NCBI GenBank assembly: GCA_020721745.1
Contig: DYMC01000048.1
Location: forward strand, 1 to 13,970
From: Lentisphaera sp.
Lineage (GTDB): Bacteria; Verrucomicrobiota; Lentisphaeria; Victivallales; GWF2-50-93
Length of the DNA: 13,970 bases
Direction: 5' to 3'
The translations under genes and the position numbers were made by a program. Below the pieces are notes generated by a model. The model saw only the letters and a program-made list of their open reading frames with translations, was not told the DNA's origin and did no database searches. This document shows, one piece after another, positions 1 to 7,744 of the stretch; the first letter of the stretch is position 1, and every line of letters starts with the position of its first letter.

Positions 1-73
1 CTAGGGTTCTGTGTTAAAAACCTTTATAATTATTGGTCGTTCTTTTTGGTTGCGGCCACAGGCCGCCTTGGAT

Positions 74-113
74 GTAAAGATTCACTGAAGGACGTCCTTC
101 AGTGAATCTTTAC
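74..113. repeat. Perfect 40-bp palindrome over the hisS 3' end
   Basis: Positions 74-93 are the exact reverse complement of 94-113, with the centre between 93 and 94 (GAC|GTC). On the minus strand it runs from inside codon 420 of hisS through the stop codon and 8 bases beyond, so it encodes the last ten residues of HisRS. As RNA it would fold into a very long stem. No U-run follows, so a standard rho-independent terminator is not clear, but 3'-end stabilisation or termination is plausible. A GC-rich inverted repeat (52-66, GCGGCC-ACA-GGCCGC) lies just beyond it. A near-identical half copy occurs at 8968-8983. Confidence 0.85.
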
Positions 114-1371
114 CCTTGAGGCGTGCTGCGATTTCCGCGGCGGCGACATCCGCCTGGATTTCGACCTGCGAGCTGTCCTGCATGTTCTTGAGGACCACGC
201 ATCCGCGCTGTATTTCGTTGTCGCCTCTTATGACTGTGAAGATGGCGCCCGACTTTCCGGCTGCGCGCATGGCGGATTTCATGCTTCTGTCCTCGAAGTC
301 CGCGACGGCCGCCACGCCTGAGGCCCTGAGGCTCTGCGCCAGCGAGAAGTTGAGCATTTTAGCCTGCTCTCCGATGGAGACGATGAAGACCGGGGCGCTC
401 CGCGGGGTGGGTATTGCTCTGGCTCCTTCGGATTTTGCGGCCATGATCAGGCGTTCGACTCCACATGCGAAGCCGACGCCGTGGACCGGGTTTTTCGCTC
501 CTGGCGGGACTATTTCGTATCTTCCTCCTCCCGCGATGGCGTTCTGTGCGCCGAGTCCTGAGTGGACCACCTCGAAGACGGTGTGGGCGTAGTAGTCCAG
601 GCCTCTGACGAGCCGCTGGTCTTTTTCGAAGGCCACTCCCTGTTTTGAAAGGATGTCGAGGCATCTGGACAAATATGAGCGGCTTGTCTCGGAGAAGAGA
701 GCATCGAGGGGCGGGAGGCTGGAGATGACCTGGCAGCAGGCTGGATTTTTGCAATCGAGGATGCGCCAGACATTTCTTTCGTATCTCCTGTGGCATTCCT
801 CGCACAAGGAATCGAGTTTTTCTGCCAGGATTTCGCGAAGTTTCGCCCCCGCGCCGGCCCTGTCGGCCACGTCTCCCCGTGTGTTGATTTTGAGCGAGGC
901 GTTGGCGATGCCTATGCGTTCGAGGAAATGCGTCAGCATGGCGATGCATTCGGCATCGAGTTCTGGCGAGGGAGCGGATATGTTCTCAACTCCGATCTGG
1001 TGGAACTGCCTCTTGCGTCCTGCGGCGGGTCTTTCGCCCCTGAACATGGGGCCAAGATAGAAGACCCTCGGATTTCCGCCCTGCTGCGCGGTGTCGGCCA
1101 GCGCCCTGATTATTCCTGCGGTCCCCTCGGGGCGGAGGGTAAGGCTCCTGCCCCCTCTGTCTTCGAAGGTGTACATTTCCTTCTGGACGACCTCGGTCTG
1201 CTCGCCTATTCCCTTGGAGAAGAGTTCGGTGTATTCGAAAATCGGGGTTCTGAGTTCGGAATAGCCGTAGAGGGAGAAGACATCCCCGGCGTTTTTCTCG
1301 ATGAACTGCCAGGATGCGACTTCCCCGGGCAGGATGTCCTCCGTTCCGGGAGGAGGATTGAAAATTCCCAT
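82..1371 (-). CDS. hisS: Histidyl-tRNA synthetase (HisRS)
   Basis: Class II aminoacyl-tRNA synthetase that charges tRNA-His in the cytoplasm. The 429-aa length is normal for the family. Visible landmarks are the N-terminal PPPGTEDILP start, motif 2 (FYLGPMFRGERP, about 104-115, then RKRQFHQIGVE), the HisRS-specific LVRGLDYYAHTVFE (254-267) followed by AGGGRYE (280-286), and motif 3 (GVGFACGVERL, 298-308). The C-terminal anticodon-binding domain runs from about 327. The insertion domain has cysteines at 190, 193, 207 and 212-213 (LCEEC..ILDCKNPACC), a pattern known in a subset of bacterial HisRS and possibly metal-binding. The gene lies 52 bases downstream of the HU/IHF gene on the same strand and is probably co-transcribed with it. 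The Shine-Dalgarno is weak. The last ten residues (GKDSLKDVLQ) are encoded inside a 40-bp palindrome and may be an acquired tail. Confidence 0.97.
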   Translation of the reverse strand: MGIFNPPPGTEDILPGEVASWQFIEKNAGDVFSLYGYSELRTPIFEYTELFSKGIGEQTEVVQKEMYTFEDRGGRSLTLRPEGTAGIIRALADTAQQGGNPRVFYLGPMFRGERPAAGRKRQFHQIGVENISAPSPELDAECIAMLTHFLERIGIANASLKINTRGDVADRAGAGAKLREILAEKLDSLCEECHRRYERNVWRILDCKNPACCQVISSLPPLDALFSETSRSYLSRCLDILSKQGVAFEKDQRLVRGLDYYAHTVFEVVHSGLGAQNAIAGGGRYEIVPPGAKNPVHGVGFACGVERLIMAAKSEGARAIPTPRSAPVFIVSIGEQAKMLNFSLAQSLRASGVAAVADFEDRSMKSAMRAAGKSGAIFTVIRGDNEIQRGCVVLKNMQDSSQVEIQADVAAAEIAARLKGKDSLKDVLQ

Positions 1372-1423
1372 CTTGGACTACGCGGTGGTGAATTGTTTCA
1401 GCTTGTTCGGCGAAGACTGCGGC

Positions 1424-1741
1424 CTACTTTTTGGCTGCCGCCCTCTTGATTTTCGACGGCTTGATCTGCTCGACTCTGCTCTTGAGCTCCTTGCCGGATC
1501 TGAACTTGACCACCACCCTTTCAGGTATCACCACTTCGTCGGACGGCTTGTTTGGATTCCTGCCCGGGCGGGACTTGCGCACTTTAAGCTCGAACACACC
1601 GAAGTTCCTGAGCTCCACTCCCCTGCCGGCGGCGAGTTCATCCGACAGATAGTCCAGAGTTTTTTGGACGACACCCAACACCTGCACCTGGGTAAGCCCG
1701 GTCTCGGATGCGATCTTCACGACAAAATCCCTCTTCGTCAT
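1424..1741 (-). CDS. HU/IHF-family nucleoid DNA-binding protein
   Basis: Small basic histone-like protein that bends or compacts DNA as a dimer. From the start chosen here it is 105 aa. It shows the family layout: N-terminal helices (MTKRDFVVKIASETGL), the core phrase V-E-L-R-N-F-G-V-F, the DNA-binding arm with R-P-G-R-N-P (the proline intercalates in this family), and the FRSGKELKSRV ending. A short basic tail (KIKRAAAKK) extends beyond the usual end. It is closer in look to IHF than to E. coli HU, but a subunit cannot be assigned. An ATG at 1756 would add METGK. I prefer 1741 because GGAG at 1754-1751 is a suitable Shine-Dalgarno for it, nothing suitable precedes 1756, and the protein then begins at the family-typical position. 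It heads a probable two-gene operon with hisS. Confidence 0.93.
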   Translation of the reverse strand: MTKRDFVVKIASETGLTQVQVLGVVQKTLDYLSDELAAGRGVELRNFGVFELKVRKSRPGRNPNKPSDEVVIPERVVVKFRSGKELKSRVEQIKPSKIKRAAAKK

Positions 1742-1783
1742 CTTGCCCGTCTCCATCTGTTTTGATTTAGAAATTCCAGCGTA

Positions 1784-1811
1784 ACTATATTGCGGACACC
1801 GCCATATGCAA
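1784..1811 (-). promoter_or_regulatory. Likely sigma70-type promoter of the HU/IHF-hisS operon
   Basis: On the minus strand TTGCAT (1811-1806) and TATAGT (1789-1784) are separated by 16 bases, about 45 bases upstream of the preferred HU/IHF start. The match to the -35/-10 consensus is good and the position is right. It is inferred from sequence only. Confidence 0.6.
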
Positions 1812-1859
1812 GTGGAGAAATGAAAAAATCTTTCCCTTGGGCGATTCCAGTAAAACGGC

Positions 1860-1887
1860 TTGATAATCAGGCTTTTTCGTGTAATAA
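1860..1887 (+). promoter_or_regulatory. Likely sigma70-type promoter of the TPR gene
   Basis: TTGATA (1860-1865), a 16-base spacer and TAATAA (1882-1887) lie about 45 bases before the ATG at 1934. A -10 of AATAAT one base later (17-base spacer) is also possible. It is divergent from the HU/IHF promoter, so the two share the 1757-1933 intergenic region. This is a consensus match only. Confidence 0.55.
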
Positions 1888-1933
1888 TACCTCCTTGCGC
1901 ACATTGCGTTCAAACGAGGGAGTTCTTCAAGCC

Positions 1934-4249
1934 ATGCCAGAGAACGGAAAGGATAAATTCTCCTTCGAGACAGCTCCGGACAAGATTGGGGGGGAGCATG
2001 GAGGAGAAAACAGCGGGAATTCGGAGTTCTCGTTCGAGGACGTGCCTGTTCTTGGAAAGAAGGAGAAGACCGGAACGATAATGGACCTTCTCGGCGGAGG
2101 ACAGAAGAAAGAGGCACCGAAAAAGAAGCGTCCGAGCTCCGCCGACAAGACTGACGAGCCTCCTCTGGACATCAAGGACGACGGAACCGATGCGACTGCG
2201 GGAAAGTCCGACGACATATTCACCGCCGACACCGACGAATGGCTCGCCGCTGCGCCAAAGAAAAAGAAATTGAACAAGAAGATCATCATTGCCGCGTCGG
2301 CGGCAGGTTTGCTTCTCTTCGTTGCGGCTACTGTGGTTTTCGTCCTGCTTGGAAGGCAGGGGACGGCTGCCGGTCCGGACGGTGCTGCCCCGCCGCGGAG
2401 GCGGAGCAAGGAGGACATGGAGAAGGCAAGGCTGGAGGAGGAGAGGAAGAAGTTCGATGCGGCGGTCGCCGCGGCGGAGAAGCTGATATCCGAGGGGGAG
2501 ATGGAGAAGGCCGAGCTCAAGCTTGTGGAACTGCAGGCGAAGAATCCCGAGAAGTCGCCCGTATACGTCATGCTCGCCAGGTCGCAGTTCAAGAGGGGAG
2601 ACAAGGATGCGGCTGTCCAGAGCTACATAAAGGCGGTGTCGGCCGGAAGCGACTCGGCGGAGCCATTCGTGCGGCTCTGCTCGATCTACATGGAGCAGAA
2701 AAAATTCCCCGAGGCTTTGGATTTTTCCGAGAAGGGGCTCAAGAAATTTCCGGAGGACCAGTCGCTCCTGAGGGTGTCCGCCAGGCTCGCCATGGCTCTT
2801 GACGACAAGAAGAAGGCGGCCGAGCTATACGGCAAGACAAACAAGACCGAACTGACGCAGAAGGAGTTGAGCGACTACGCCTCCGTATTGAGGGCGGGGG
2901 GAGAAAACCGAAAGGCCCGGGAGATATACATCTACTCCGGGAAGAAGTTCGTGGACTCCAGCTCGTTCGAGAAGGCGATGGAGGTCGAGCCGGACCCCAT
3001 AGAGAAGAACAGCATAGTCAACACCGCACTGGGTGTCTTCGAGAAGGACGAGAAGAAGATCAGCAGGATGATGATGATTCTCGTCAAGGATCTGGTCAAG
3101 TCCGGAAGGAAGGACATGGCTTCGGAGAAACTGAAGATGATATCGCCAGAGCTCCTCGACGAGAATGACTGCCTCCTATTCCTCCGCCTTACGATCGAAT
3201 CATCGAGCGATATAGTAATCAAGGACAGGGCCGAGACAGTAATAGCCGCGAGAAAGGACAACTATCATCTGCTCAGGGGCATCCAGGATCTGCTGGTGGA
3301 CGGCGGGAAGAGCACCCTTTCCGCCGAGATATTCTCCGGGATATGGGCAAAGGACCATGAAAACCCCACGTTGGAATATCTCTACGCCCGCAGCCTGGAT
3401 CCGATGGAGTCGGCCATAGAATACTACAATTCGGCGATAAGCCGGAATCCCTCCTTCGGCGATGCCCTTCTCGATCTTGGCAAATGCCTGATCGCCCACC
3501 GCAGATACCTGGATGCCGAGGCTGCGCTTGAACGCGCGGTCAAGCTCAATCCCCGTAGCCACGAGGCGAACAAGAATCTCTTCCTCAGCCGTTTCTACAG
3601 GTCCCGCAGCCTTGACGCGATAAAGACCTACCGCCGCTTTCTCGAATCGGCAAAGGCCTCCAATATCGCGCAGACGCTGCTCAAGTACGCCCAGCAGATT
3701 GCCGATCCGTCCTATTCCGACTCTCTGGTGTCGGAGCTCGAGGCGGCCGGTGACAGGCAGGCGAGATACTGGAGGATCAGGCATGACCTGGTCTATTCGA
3801 GGGATCCCGCCAGGCATTTCTCCGAATACTATCCTCCCGAGGCGAGGGAGCTCTACATCGCCTTCCTCATGGGCAAAGGGAAGCTCAAGGACGTCCTCCT
3901 CCTGCCGACACCTCCGGACAAGTTCCCCGAGTTCTGGAAGGTCTTCATAATGTGGCGGGGCAAATCGGAGGGCTGGGAGGATCTTGTGGCGACGTTGCAG
4001 GAGAAGAACAAGTCCAACGGATCACTGGAGGTTCTCTCCCAGTTGATGCTGGGGAAGCTGGAACCGGAGGAGGCCAGAAAGCAGATATACAGGGTGTCGC
4101 AGGATTGGGAACCGCTGTTCTATCTTGTCCTGGCCGAGAGATACAGGAAAATGGGGCAGAAGATCAAGTCGAAGGTATGCTATGCGAAGGCGCTGGGAGA
4201 CTCTCCCGGAGTCTACAGCAGGGCGATCCAAATTTTCGAGAACAACTAG
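1934..4249 (+). CDS. Membrane-anchored TPR protein of unknown function
   Basis: I do not recognise a specific family. The 771-aa protein has three parts. Residues 1-116 are a charged, low-complexity cytoplasmic tail with two copies of a short motif, KFSFETAP (8-15) and EFSFEDVP (31-38), a hydrophobic patch at 49-55 (IMDLLGG), and a lysine-rich stretch 109-116. Residues 117-139 form one transmembrane helix. With lysines on the N side, the positive-inside rule puts the rest in the periplasm. After a charged helical stretch (about 156-190), the remainder is helical with tetratricopeptide-like repeats, clearest at about 203-275 and in the segment containing AIEYYNSAISRNPSFGDALL and the following repeats. 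A scaffold in an envelope complex is likely but unproven. ATG 1934 is preferred over the upstream ATG at 1790: it has GAGGGAG 10-15 bases upstream, and the 1790 extension would overlap the divergent promoter region. A G7 run lies at 1988-1994. Confidence 0.85.
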   Translation: MPENGKDKFSFETAPDKIGGEHGGENSGNSEFSFEDVPVLGKKEKTGTIMDLLGGGQKKEAPKKKRPSSADKTDEPPLDIKDDGTDATAGKSDDIFTADTDEWLAAAPKKKKLNKKIIIAASAAGLLLFVAATVVFVLLGRQGTAAGPDGAAPPRRRSKEDMEKARLEEERKKFDAAVAAAEKLISEGEMEKAELKLVELQAKNPEKSPVYVMLARSQFKRGDKDAAVQSYIKAVSAGSDSAEPFVRLCSIYMEQKKFPEALDFSEKGLKKFPEDQSLLRVSARLAMALDDKKKAAELYGKTNKTELTQKELSDYASVLRAGGENRKAREIYIYSGKKFVDSSSFEKAMEVEPDPIEKNSIVNTALGVFEKDEKKISRMMMILVKDLVKSGRKDMASEKLKMISPELLDENDCLLFLRLTIESSSDIVIKDRAETVIAARKDNYHLLRGIQDLLVDGGKSTLSAEIFSGIWAKDHENPTLEYLYARSLDPMESAIEYYNSAISRNPSFGDALLDLGKCLIAHRRYLDAEAALERAVKLNPRSHEANKNLFLSRFYRSRSLDAIKTYRRFLESAKASNIAQTLLKYAQQIADPSYSDSLVSELEAAGDRQARYWRIRHDLVYSRDPARHFSEYYPPEARELYIAFLMGKGKLKDVLLLPTPPDKFPEFWKVFIMWRGKSEGWEDLVATLQEKNKSNGSLEVLSQLMLGKLEPEEARKQIYRVSQDWEPLFYLVLAERYRKMGQKIKSKVCYAKALGDSPGVYSRAIQIFENN

Positions 4250-4278
4250 TGTCCTGTAACCCTTAAATTTTCAGAAGT

Positions 4279-4413
4279 AATTGCAAAATTGCCGACGGAA
4301 CGCCCCGGGGCGTCCCGATGCCCTATCGGGACCGGGATTTCGCAACTTGCGCGATCGGGGCTCAAAAGCCGGCCATAAGGCCGGCGTTCCCCTAAAAAGG
4401 CAATTTTGCAATT
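4279..4413. mobile_element. MITE-like non-coding element with 15-bp terminal inverted repeats
   Basis: The ends are perfect inverted repeats: AATTGCAAAATTGCC at 4279-4293 and GGCAATTTTGCAATT at 4399-4413. Inside are a second inverted pair (GGAACGCC 4297-4304 with GGCGTTCC 4383-4390) and two perfect 7-bp hairpins: TCCCGAT/ATCGGGA (4313-4319 with 4325-4331) and GCCGGCC/GGCCGGC (4368-4374 with 4379-4385). The palindrome GCCCCGGGGC also lies in the left part. The 135-bp size, nesting and lack of coding potential fit a miniature inverted-repeat element or a REP-like structured repeat. I see no clear target-site duplication. It fills most of the gap between the TPR gene and the next operon, so it could also act as a terminator or RNA stability element. 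No obvious promoter for the downstream operon is visible in 4250-4438. Confidence 0.6.
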
Positions 4414-4438
4414 GCATCGGAACAAATTGGGAGGCAAC

Positions 4439-5866
4439 ATGGCTGTATTGTCGGAAAAGATTGAAAAGATCTTGCGCAGGCACGGACAGGAGCATCTTCT
4501 CCATTTCGCGGAGGCTCTTTCCGGTGCCGAACTCGCAGGATTCGAGAGGCAGCTCTCGGAGATTGAATGGGAGGAACTGTCCTCGTTGATTGATTCGCAT
4601 GTGAAGTCCAGGCCGGACCGCTCGATCCCTGCGGACATCAGCCCCGCTCCATACTACCCGCTGCCGACCAGCGACCCGGCCTTGAAAGAAAAATACTCGT
4701 CCGCAATGGACGTGGGGGCTAAACTGATCCGGGATGGCAGGGTGGCGCTTCTCACCGTCGCAGGCGGGCAAGGCACGAGGCTTGGTTTCGACGGTCCGAA
4801 GGGGACCTATCCGATAAGCCCGGCCGGAGGAAAGAGCTTCTTCCAGTATTTCTCCGAGAAGATACGTGGTGCCAACCGGAAGTATGGAATCGCGCTGGAC
4901 TGGCTCATAATGACGAGCCCCGTGAACAGGGGGGCCACACTCGGCTTCTTCGAGGCGAACAACTATTTCGGCCTCGACCGCAGGAATGTCCATTTCTTCG
5001 TGCAGGGGACCATGCCTGCGATATCCTACGATGGGAGAGTTCTGATGGAATCAAAATCCTCCCTAGCCCTTTCCCCGAACGGCCATGGCGGGACCATAAG
5101 GGCGCTGCACGATTCAGGGCTTTTGAGGATGCTCGAGAACAAGGGCGTGGAAGTCATATCCTACTTCCAGATAGACAACCTTATCGTCCCAATACTTGAC
5201 ACGCTCTTCATCGGACTCCACCACATGGATGGATCGCAGGTCAGCTCGAGGATGCTCGCGAAGACCGGGCCGTTCGAGAAACTCGGCAACTTCTGCATGT
5301 CGGAGGGGCGGCTCCATATCGTGGAATACAGCGACATGCCCGAGGACCTCGCGCTGCAACGCGACCGCGACGGCAGGCTCCTCTTCATATCCGGAAGCCC
5401 GGCCATACATGTCTTCAGCCTGGACTTCCTCGACAGGCTCGGCGATCCGGCATCGCCCGTCAGGCTTCCTTGGCACAGGGCAGACAAGAAAGTCGCGTTT
5501 GTTGACGGAAGCGGGCGGCTTGTCAAACCCGAAAAGCCCAACGCGGTCAAGCTGGAGACTTTCATATTCGACTGCCTGCCCCTCGCCGAGAAGACGATTA
5601 TTCTGGAGGGGATGAGGGATGAGCAGTTCTCCCCGACGAAGAACCCGGACGGGGTGGATTCGGTGGAGAGCGCCAGAAGGATGCTCTCGGAGAGGGACGC
5701 GAGATGGCTGGAGGCCGCGGGGATCGAAGTCCCGCGCTCCCCCGACGGAAGCCTCGACTGCGTCGTCGAGCTGTCCCCGATGAAATACTACGATGCCGAA
5801 GATGTCTCCATGCTCAAGGGTCAGATCACGCCACCAAGAAGCGGCGAAAAGAGGCTATACTCATGA
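4439..5866 (+). CDS. UAP1-like UDP-HexNAc / UDP-sugar pyrophosphorylase
   Basis: Nucleotidyltransferase of the eukaryote-like UDPGP family, which makes UDP-sugars from UTP and a sugar 1-phosphate. UDP-GlcNAc is the most likely product, as precursor of peptidoglycan and lipid A. The 475-aa length is close to human UAP1 (about 500-520). Key features are the nucleotide-binding loop LTVAGGQGTRLG (105-116) with downstream PKGTYPI (120-126), LIMTSPVN (156-163), PNGHGG (213-218), FQIDNLIVPILD (243-254), and the KLETFIFDCLP and EQFSPTKN blocks (371-381, 395-402) typical of UAP/USP proteins. The start has GGAGG 4-9 bases upstream. It is the first gene of a four-gene operon and its stop overlaps the next start (ATGA, 5863-5866). 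Bacteria usually use GlmU for this step. Sugar specificity (GlcNAc, GalNAc, glucose) cannot be read from sequence by eye. Confidence 0.88.
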   Translation: MAVLSEKIEKILRRHGQEHLLHFAEALSGAELAGFERQLSEIEWEELSSLIDSHVKSRPDRSIPADISPAPYYPLPTSDPALKEKYSSAMDVGAKLIRDGRVALLTVAGGQGTRLGFDGPKGTYPISPAGGKSFFQYFSEKIRGANRKYGIALDWLIMTSPVNRGATLGFFEANNYFGLDRRNVHFFVQGTMPAISYDGRVLMESKSSLALSPNGHGGTIRALHDSGLLRMLENKGVEVISYFQIDNLIVPILDTLFIGLHHMDGSQVSSRMLAKTGPFEKLGNFCMSEGRLHIVEYSDMPEDLALQRDRDGRLLFISGSPAIHVFSLDFLDRLGDPASPVRLPWHRADKKVAFVDGSGRLVKPEKPNAVKLETFIFDCLPLAEKTIILEGMRDEQFSPTKNPDGVDSVESARRMLSERDARWLEAAGIEVPRSPDGSLDCVVELSPMKYYDAEDVSMLKGQITPPRSGEKRLYS

Positions 5867-6171
5867 AAACAGTCAAAATAGCGTTCGACGACATCCTCCT
5901 TGACCAAACGGCCGCCGCATCGCTACTCATGGAGGCGTGCGCAAGAGGCGGATGGATGCTTTCGGGAATCTGCGAGCTCTCGGACTCGCTGGCCGTCTTC
6001 CTATCGAAAGGCGACGATGACATCAAGGGATTCGTCTTCGACAGGTTCTCCGGGGATGACGACGAGAGCAGGCTGGCCGACGTGAGGCAGCGCTACGATT
6101 CCGGTTTCGACATCGTGGGGACCTTCTTCATCGGGGACCAGGCATGGGCCTTATACAAAAAAAGGATTTGA
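5863..6171 (+). CDS. Small conserved-looking protein of unknown function, 102 aa
   Basis: I do not recognise this protein. It is 102 aa, acidic, without signal peptide or transmembrane helix, and reads as a compact alpha/beta protein: strand (MKTVKIAFDDILL), helix (AAASLLMEACARGG), strands (LAVFLSKG, IKGFVFDRF), a DDDE-rich turn at 64-69, helix (ADVRQRY) and final strands (FDIVGTFFIGDQAWALYKKR). It starts by an ATGA overlap with the pyrophosphorylase gene and ends one base before the xylulokinase GTG, so it is translationally coupled to enzymes on both sides. A role with one of them (subunit, regulator) is possible from position only. Base usage resembles its neighbours, so it is very probably a real gene. 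Confidence 0.85.
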   Translation: MKTVKIAFDDILLDQTAAASLLMEACARGGWMLSGICELSDSLAVFLSKGDDDIKGFVFDRFSGDDDESRLADVRQRYDSGFDIVGTFFIGDQAWALYKKRI

Positions 6172-6172
6172 A

Positions 6173-7744
6173 GTGAAATTCTTCATGGGAATAGACAGCA
6201 GCACGCAAGGGATCAAGGCGGTGATAATTGACCCTGACGGGGGGCGGATCGTCGCTTCGGAGGCGGTCAATTTCGGCAAAGAATTCGGGAGCAAATACGA
6301 CAGCCCCGAGGGGGTTGTAATCCATCCCGACCCGCTTGTGAAGCACTCCGACCCGCTCATGTGGGTCGAGGCGCTCGAACTTCTCCTCGAAAGGATGAAG
6401 GCGAAGACCGCGCCCCTCTCTGAGGTCTCTGCGATCTCCGGTTGCGGACAGCAGCATGGCTCGGTGTATCTGAAGGCAAACTTCGGGGAGATCATCTCAT
6501 CTCCTCCGAAAGACGCCTGCCTGCGCGACGCCATCGCTCCAGCATTATCGAGGAAAACTTCGCCGATATGGATGGACAGCTCGACAAGCGCCCAGTGCAG
6601 GAGACTGGATGACAGGATCGGTGCGGAGAAGGTCAGGGAGAGGACAGGTTCGGCGCCGATCGAAAGGTTCACCGGCCCCCAGATAATGAAGTTCCACGAG
6701 ACCGAGCCGGAGAGCTATGCGCAGACAGGATGTATCCACTTGGTAAGCTCGTTCATCTGCTCGATTCTGGCCGGAAAGTCGGCTCCGATAGACTACGGGG
6801 ACGGCGCCGGCATGAACATGCTGAACATCAAGACACTGCAGTGGGACAAGGAGATATGCGACGCGATAGCTCCCTCGCTGCTCGGCAAGCTTCCTCCTCC
6901 GGCCCCCTCCACGACAATAGTCGGAAGGATCAGCCCCTACTTCGGAAAATTCGGTTTCTCGCCAGAAACCAGGATAGTCGCCTTCACAGGGGACAACCCC
7001 GCGAGCCTCGTCGGCACTGGCGCGGCCACGGGCTCCGTCGCGGTCATAAGCCTCGGCACAAGCGACACTTTCTTCGCGGCCATGTCGAAGGTCCGCAGCG
7101 ACCCCGACGGCTGCGGCCATGTATTCGGAAATCCGGCTGGCGGGTTCATGGGCCTCATATGCTTCAAGAACGGCTCCCTCGCACGGGAAAGGCTCAAGGA
7201 TGAACTGGGCGTGGACTGGGGCTTCTTCGGCCGCGACGCATTCATGCATACTGGGCCCGGAGGAGGATCCGACAACATCATGACCCCGCATTTCGTCCCC
7301 GAGATAACACCGCCTAGGCTCCATCCGGTGGTGAACCTATCCGGCTCGAAGGATTTCATAGAGGGAAAGTCCTCCAAGGAGATCAGGATCAGGGCGATGG
7401 TCGAGTCCCAGATGCTCGCAATGAGGCTCCATTCATCCTGGATCGGCGAACGCCTCGGGACGATACGAATCACAGGAGGAGGATCCAAAAGCCCCGGAAT
7501 ATGCCAGACCGCCGCGGATGTCTTCGGCGCCAAGGTGGAAACAATATCCGTCCCGGACTCGGCCGCGCTCGGAGGCGCGATGATCGCCGCCGCCGCCACC
7601 GGGGCGGCGTCCTTCGGGGAACTCTCCTCGAAATTCGCGGCCGCCTCCAGAACCATCGAGGCGGACAAGGGCAAAAAGACCGTCTACGACAGGATGCTCG
7701 ATCTCTATAGGGAACTCGAGAAGGAAGGTCAGAAGACAGAATGA
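6173..7744 (+). CDS. Xylulokinase, eukaryotic XYLB-like (FGGY family)
   Basis: Phosphorylates D-xylulose to xylulose 5-phosphate, entering the pentose-phosphate pathway. The 523 aa match the length of human XYLB (about 536). FGGY landmarks are the N-terminal phosphate-binding strand MGIDSSTQGIKAVIID (5-20), ISGCGQQHGSVY (88-99), PIWMDSSTSAQC (131-142), the ERFTGPQI and PIDYGDGAGMN segments (164-171, 205-215), catalytic-base region FTGDNPASL with D274, SLGTSDTFF (293-301), and the C-terminal ATP site ITGGGSKSPGICQTAADVFG (433-452). WMDSST, GDNPASL and LICFKNGSLARE are shared with animal XYLB rather than with E. coli XylB, as far as I can recall the families. GTG at 6173 is taken as start because AAAGGA lies 6 bases upstream. 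ATG 6185 would trim four residues. The stop overlaps the lpxK start (ATGA). No xylose isomerase or transporter is nearby, so a different ketose substrate is possible. Confidence 0.9.
   Translation: MKFFMGIDSSTQGIKAVIIDPDGGRIVASEAVNFGKEFGSKYDSPEGVVIHPDPLVKHSDPLMWVEALELLLERMKAKTAPLSEVSAISGCGQQHGSVYLKANFGEIISSPPKDACLRDAIAPALSRKTSPIWMDSSTSAQCRRLDDRIGAEKVRERTGSAPIERFTGPQIMKFHETEPESYAQTGCIHLVSSFICSILAGKSAPIDYGDGAGMNMLNIKTLQWDKEICDAIAPSLLGKLPPPAPSTTIVGRISPYFGKFGFSPETRIVAFTGDNPASLVGTGAATGSVAVISLGTSDTFFAAMSKVRSDPDGCGHVFGNPAGGFMGLICFKNGSLARERLKDELGVDWGFFGRDAFMHTGPGGGSDNIMTPHFVPEITPPRLHPVVNLSGSKDFIEGKSSKEIRIRAMVESQMLAMRLHSSWIGERLGTIRITGGGSKSPGICQTAADVFGAKVETISVPDSAALGGAMIAAAATGAASFGELSSKFAAASRTIEADKGKKTVYDRMLDLYRELEKEGQKTE

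Noticed and set aside
1372..1423. T-box or other tRNA-sensing leader before hisS
   Set aside because: Only 52 bases separate the HU/IHF stop from hisS, with no T-box sequence or terminator; the gene is probably read from the upstream promoter.
790..1449. 219-codon open frame on the plus strand over hisS
   Set aside because: Antisense shadow of hisS with no recognisable motifs and no Shine-Dalgarno.
4279..4413. Structured element read as a tRNA, riboswitch or CRISPR repeat
   Set aside because: No cloverleaf, no TTCGANTC arm, no repeat-spacer pattern and no known riboswitch core; symmetric terminal inverted repeats fit a MITE-like element better.
6545..7324. 259-codon open frame on the minus strand over xylulokinase
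   Set aside because: Antisense shadow; the plus-strand FGGY motifs are continuous through the same interval. The same applies to 6937-7674 and 3200-3817 on the minus strand.
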